Shown here: positions 61,422-64,000 of the stretch, one piece after another
Layout: every line of letters starts with the position of its first letter
Position numbering within the stretch: position 1 is the first letter of the stretch
Source of the DNA: Pseudomonas entomophila
GTDB taxonomy: Bacteria > Pseudomonadota > Gammaproteobacteria > Pseudomonadales > Pseudomonadaceae
Reading direction: 5' to 3'
Length of the DNA: 64,000 nt
Assembly (NCBI RefSeq): GCF_023277925.1
Contig: NZ_CP063832.1
Span: forward strand, 372,001-436,000
Notes under the pieces: model-generated
What the model was told of the DNA's origin: nothing
The model's database searches: none
Seen by the model: the letters and a program-made list of their open reading frames with translations, nothing else
Made by a program: the position numbers and the translations under genes

Positions 61422-62927
61422 ATGTGTGGCATCGTCGGTATCGTCGGTAAGTCGAACGTCAATCAGGCGCTGTATGACGCGCTTACGGTCCTCCAGCACC
61501 GCGGCCAGGACGCTGCCGGTATCGTGACCAGCCATGACGGCCGGTTGTTCCTGCGCAAGGATAACGGCCTGGTGCGCGACGTTTTCCAGCAGCGCCACAT
61601 GCAGCGCCTGGTCGGCAGCATCGGTATCGGTCACGTGCGCTATCCGACCGCCGGTAGCTCCACCTCGGCCGAGGCCCAGCCGTTCTACGTCAACTCGCCC
61701 TATGGCATCACCCTGGCGCACAACGGCAACCTGACCAACGTCGAGCAGTTGGCCAAGGAGATCTACGAGTCCGACCTGCGCCACGTCAACACCAACTCCG
61801 ACTCCGAAGTGCTGCTGAACGTGTTCGCCCACGAGCTGGCCGTGCGCGGCAAGCTGCAACCCACCGAAGAGGACGTGTTCGCCGCGGTCTCTCATGTGCA
61901 CAGCCGTTGCGTGGGTGGTTATGCCGTGGTGGCGATGATCACCGGCTACGGGATCGTCGGCTTCCGCGACCCTAACGGTATCCGCCCAGTGGTCTTCGGC
62001 CAGCGTCATACCGACGAAGGCGTCGAGTACATGATCGCCTCGGAAAGCGTCGCCCTGGACGTGCTCGGCTTCACCCTGATCCGCGACCTGGCACCAGGCG
62101 AAGCGGTGTACATCACCGAAGAAGGCCAGATGTTCACCAAGCAGTGCGCCGAGAACCCGAAGCTTCAGCCGTGCATCTTCGAGCATGTGTACCTGGCCCG
62201 CCCGGACTCGATCATCGACGGCGTTTCGGTGTACAAGGCGCGCCTGCGCATGGGCGAGAAGCTGGCCGAGAAGATCCAGCGCGAACGCCCGGAACACGAC
62301 ATCGACGTGGTCATCCCGATCCCCGACACCAGCCGCACTGCCGCACTGGAGTTGGCCAACCACCTAGGCGTCAAGTTCCGCGAAGGCTTCGTCAAGAACC
62401 GCTACATCGGCCGTACCTTCATCATGCCCGGCCAGGCCGCGCGCAAAAAATCGGTGCGCCAGAAGCTCAACGCCATCGAGCTGGAATTCCGCGGCAAGAA
62501 CGTGATGCTGGTGGACGACTCGATCGTGCGCGGCACCACCTGCAAGCAGATCATCCAGATGGCCCGCGAAGCCGGCGCCAAGAACGTCTATTTCTGTTCC
62601 GCAGCCCCTGCGGTGCGCTACCCCAACGTCTACGGCATCGACATGCCGAGCGCTCACGAACTGATCGCCCACAACCGTACCACCGAACAGGTGGCCGAGT
62701 TGATCGGCGCCGACTGGCTGGTCTACCAGGACCTGCCGGACCTGATCGAATCGGTCGGTGGCGGCAAGATCAAGATCGAGCACTTCGATTGCGCGGTGTT
62801 CAACGGTGAGTACGTCACCGGCGACATCGACGAAGCCTACCTCGATCGCATCGAGCAGGCCCGTAACGACCTGGCCAAGGTGAAAACCCAGGCCGTCAGC
62901 GCGATCATCGACCTCTACAACAACTGA
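61422..62927 (+). CDS. purF: Amidophosphoribosyltransferase
   Basis: 501 residues. Start at 61422 ([21 protein letters not shown]) leaves Cys2 as the N-terminal nucleophile of the glutamine amidotransferase domain after Met removal; three codons upstream there is an in-frame alternative that would block this. The PRPP-binding motif [17 protein letters not shown] is in the C-terminal half. First committed step of purine synthesis. Confidence 0.98.
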   Translation: MCGIVGIVGKSNVNQALYDALTVLQHRGQDAAGIVTSHDGRLFLRKDNGLVRDVFQQRHMQRLVGSIGIGHVRYPTAGSSTSAEAQPFYVNSPYGITLAHNGNLTNVEQLAKEIYESDLRHVNTNSDSEVLLNVFAHELAVRGKLQPTEEDVFAAVSHVHSRCVGGYAVVAMITGYGIVGFRDPNGIRPVVFGQRHTDEGVEYMIASESVALDVLGFTLIRDLAPGEAVYITEEGQMFTKQCAENPKLQPCIFEHVYLARPDSIIDGVSVYKARLRMGEKLAEKIQRERPEHDIDVVIPIPDTSRTAALELANHLGVKFREGFVKNRYIGRTFIMPGQAARKKSVRQKLNAIELEFRGKNVMLVDDSIVRGTTCKQIIQMAREAGAKNVYFCSAAPAVRYPNVYGIDMPSAHELIAHNRTTEQVAELIGADWLVYQDLPDLIESVGGGKIKIEHFDCAVFNGEYVTGDIDEAYLDRIEQARNDLAKVKTQAVSAIIDLYNN

Positions 62928-62942
62928 TTTGGGAGCGACGGC

Positions 62943-64000
62943 ATGACCGAACAATGGGATGCCGGTCGACTGGACAGTGACCTCGAGGGTGTCGGTTTCG
63001 ACACCCTGGCGGTGCGCGCCGGTCAGAACCGCACGCCGGAGGCCGAGCACAGCGAAGCGCTGTTCCTGACCTCCAGTTACGTCTTCCGCACAGCCGCCGA
63101 CGCCGCTGCGCGCTTTGCCGGCGAAACGCCAGGCAACGTCTATTCGCGTTACACCAACCCGACTGTGCGCGCCTTCGAAGAGCGCCTGGCGGCGATGGAA
63201 GGTGCCGAGCAGGCCGTGGCTACCTCCACCGGCATGTCGGCGCTGCTCGCCGTGGTGATGTCGCTGTGCAGTGCCGGTGACCATGTGTTGGTGTCGCAAA
63301 GTGTATTTGGCTCGACCATCAGTCTGTTCGAGAAGTACTTCAAGCGTTTCGGTGTGCAGGTGGACTATGTGCCGCTGGCCGACCTGGGCGGCTGGGAGCA
63401 GGCCATCAGAACCAACACCAAGCTGCTGGTCGTCGAGTCGCCATCCAACCCGCTGGCCGAGCTGGTGGATATCCCGGCGCTGGCTGAAATTGCCCATGCC
63501 CGTGGTGCCATGCTGGTGGTGGACAACTGCTTCAGCACGCCGGCGTTGCAGCAGCCGCTCAAGCTTGGCGCCGACATCGTGTTCCATTCCGCTACCAAGT
63601 TCATCGACGGCCAGGGCCGTTGCATGGGGGGTGTGGTGGCTGGGCGTAGCGAGCAGATGAAGGAAGTCGTGGGCTTCTTGCGCACCGCCGGCCCGACCCT
63701 CAGCCCGTTCAATGCCTGGATTTTCACCAAGGGCCTGGAAACGCTCAAACTGCGCATGCGTGCGCACTGCGAGAGCGCCCAGGCGCTGGCTGAATGGCTG
63801 GAGTGCCAGGACGGGGTGGAGAAGGTGCATTACGCCGGCTTGCCCAGCCACCCGCAGCACGAACTGGCCAAGCGTCAGATGAGCGGCTTTGGTGCAGTGG
63901 TCAGCTTCGAGGTCAAGGGGGGCAAGGAGGGCGCCTGGCGCTTTATCGATGCCACTCGGGTCATCTCGATCACCACTAACCTGGGTGACAGCAAGACCAC
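62943..64000 (+). CDS. metZ: O-succinylhomoserine sulfhydrylase (3' part outside window)
   Basis: About 352 codons are present; the gene runs off the right edge. A PLP-dependent Cys/Met metabolism enzyme: MTEQWDAGRLDSDLEGVGFD, FDTLAVRAGQNRTPE, VYSRYTNPTVRAFEERLA and the Schiff-base Lys in FHSATKFIDGQGR (about residue 215). It makes homocysteine directly from O-succinylhomoserine and sulfide, the direct sulfhydrylation route used by Pseudomonas. It starts 15 bp after purF. Confidence 0.95.
   Translation, partial: MTEQWDAGRLDSDLEGVGFDTLAVRAGQNRTPEAEHSEALFLTSSYVFRTAADAAARFAGETPGNVYSRYTNPTVRAFEERLAAMEGAEQAVATSTGMSALLAVVMSLCSAGDHVLVSQSVFGSTISLFEKYFKRFGVQVDYVPLADLGGWEQAIRTNTKLLVVESPSNPLAELVDIPALAEIAHARGAMLVVDNCFSTPALQQPLKLGADIVFHSATKFIDGQGRCMGGVVAGRSEQMKEVVGFLRTAGPTLSPFNAWIFTKGLETLKLRMRAHCESAQALAEWLECQDGVEKVHYAGLPSHPQHELAKRQMSGFGAVVSFEVKGGKEGAWRFIDATRVISITTNLGDSKT

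Noticed and set aside
62364..63860. Long leftward frame opposite purF and metZ
   Set aside because: Spans two convincing genes on the other strand; repetitive V/G/H/D composition typical of antisense reading.
1..64000. Defence island, prophage or toxin-antitoxin system
   Set aside because: All genes outside the IS read as core metabolism, transport or regulation; no integrase, restriction, Cas, retron or toxin motif was seen.

Overview
The window is a gene-dense, GC-rich stretch of a Pseudomonas chromosome, most likely the P. putida group. The evidence is the protein set (FimV, PuuD, GltX followed by Ala/Glu tRNAs, a leuCDB-asd block, a usg-fimV-truA-trpF-accD-folC-dedD-cvpA-purF-metZ block), the codon bias, and the many paired REP hairpins in two main families (GGAGCGGCTTTAGCCGCGA and TTCGCCGGCAAGCCGGCTCC types). 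Species assignment is inference. Most of the window is core genome. The only mobile element seen is one IS110-family (IS1111-like) insertion.

Layout. 0-9.8 kb: end of uvrB; an EmrAB-like efflux pair (HlyD adaptor plus DHA2 MFS); gltX; three tandem tRNA-Ala(GGC)/tRNA-Glu(TTC) pairs behind a near-consensus sigma70 promoter; a TetR regulator, alpha/beta hydrolase, hot-dog thioesterase and dusC; and an Hsp20 gene with a sigma32-type promoter and a ROSE-like RNA thermometer. 9.85-11.28 kb: the IS, inserted inside a REP hairpin. 11.4-20.2 kb: a large PAS/GGDEF/EAL protein, a LysR regulator divergent from leuC-leuD, then leuB and asd. 20.2-31.3 kb: small enzymes (GFA protein, FKBP, histidine phosphatase, D-amino-acid dehydrogenase-like flavoprotein), an Asp/Glu-racemase-superfamily protein with an NCS1 transporter, an Lrp regulator with an EamA exporter, an rRNA methyltransferase-like protein, a sulfate-binding protein and a voltage-gated K+ channel.

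31.3-51.7 kb is a purine/glyoxylate catabolic region. A gcl-hyi-glxR-ttuD-pyk run converts glyoxylate to pyruvate and is followed by a urea transporter. Divergent from gcl is a GlcG/DUF336 gene. Further on are two Tsx-type outer-membrane channels, an NCS2 purine permease, puuD (urate hydroxylase), allA, uraD, puuE and the divergent uraH. Together they take urate through HIU, OHCU and allantoin, and ureidoglycolate through glyoxylate to central metabolism. The allantoate-to-ureidoglycolate enzyme is not in the window. Five copies of a palindrome (TTGTATACAA, one as TTGTGTACAA) lie in the promoter regions of the NCS1 gene, gcl, the GlcG gene, puuE and uraH. I infer a single FadR-type GntR regulon spanning about 25 kb; its regulator is not encoded here. 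This is the most interesting signal in the window.

52-64 kb is the conserved housekeeping block from usg to metZ; metZ runs off the right edge. I found no CRISPR array, prophage, toxin-antitoxin pair or recognisable defence system. Nothing in the window is a clearly undescribed multi-gene system.
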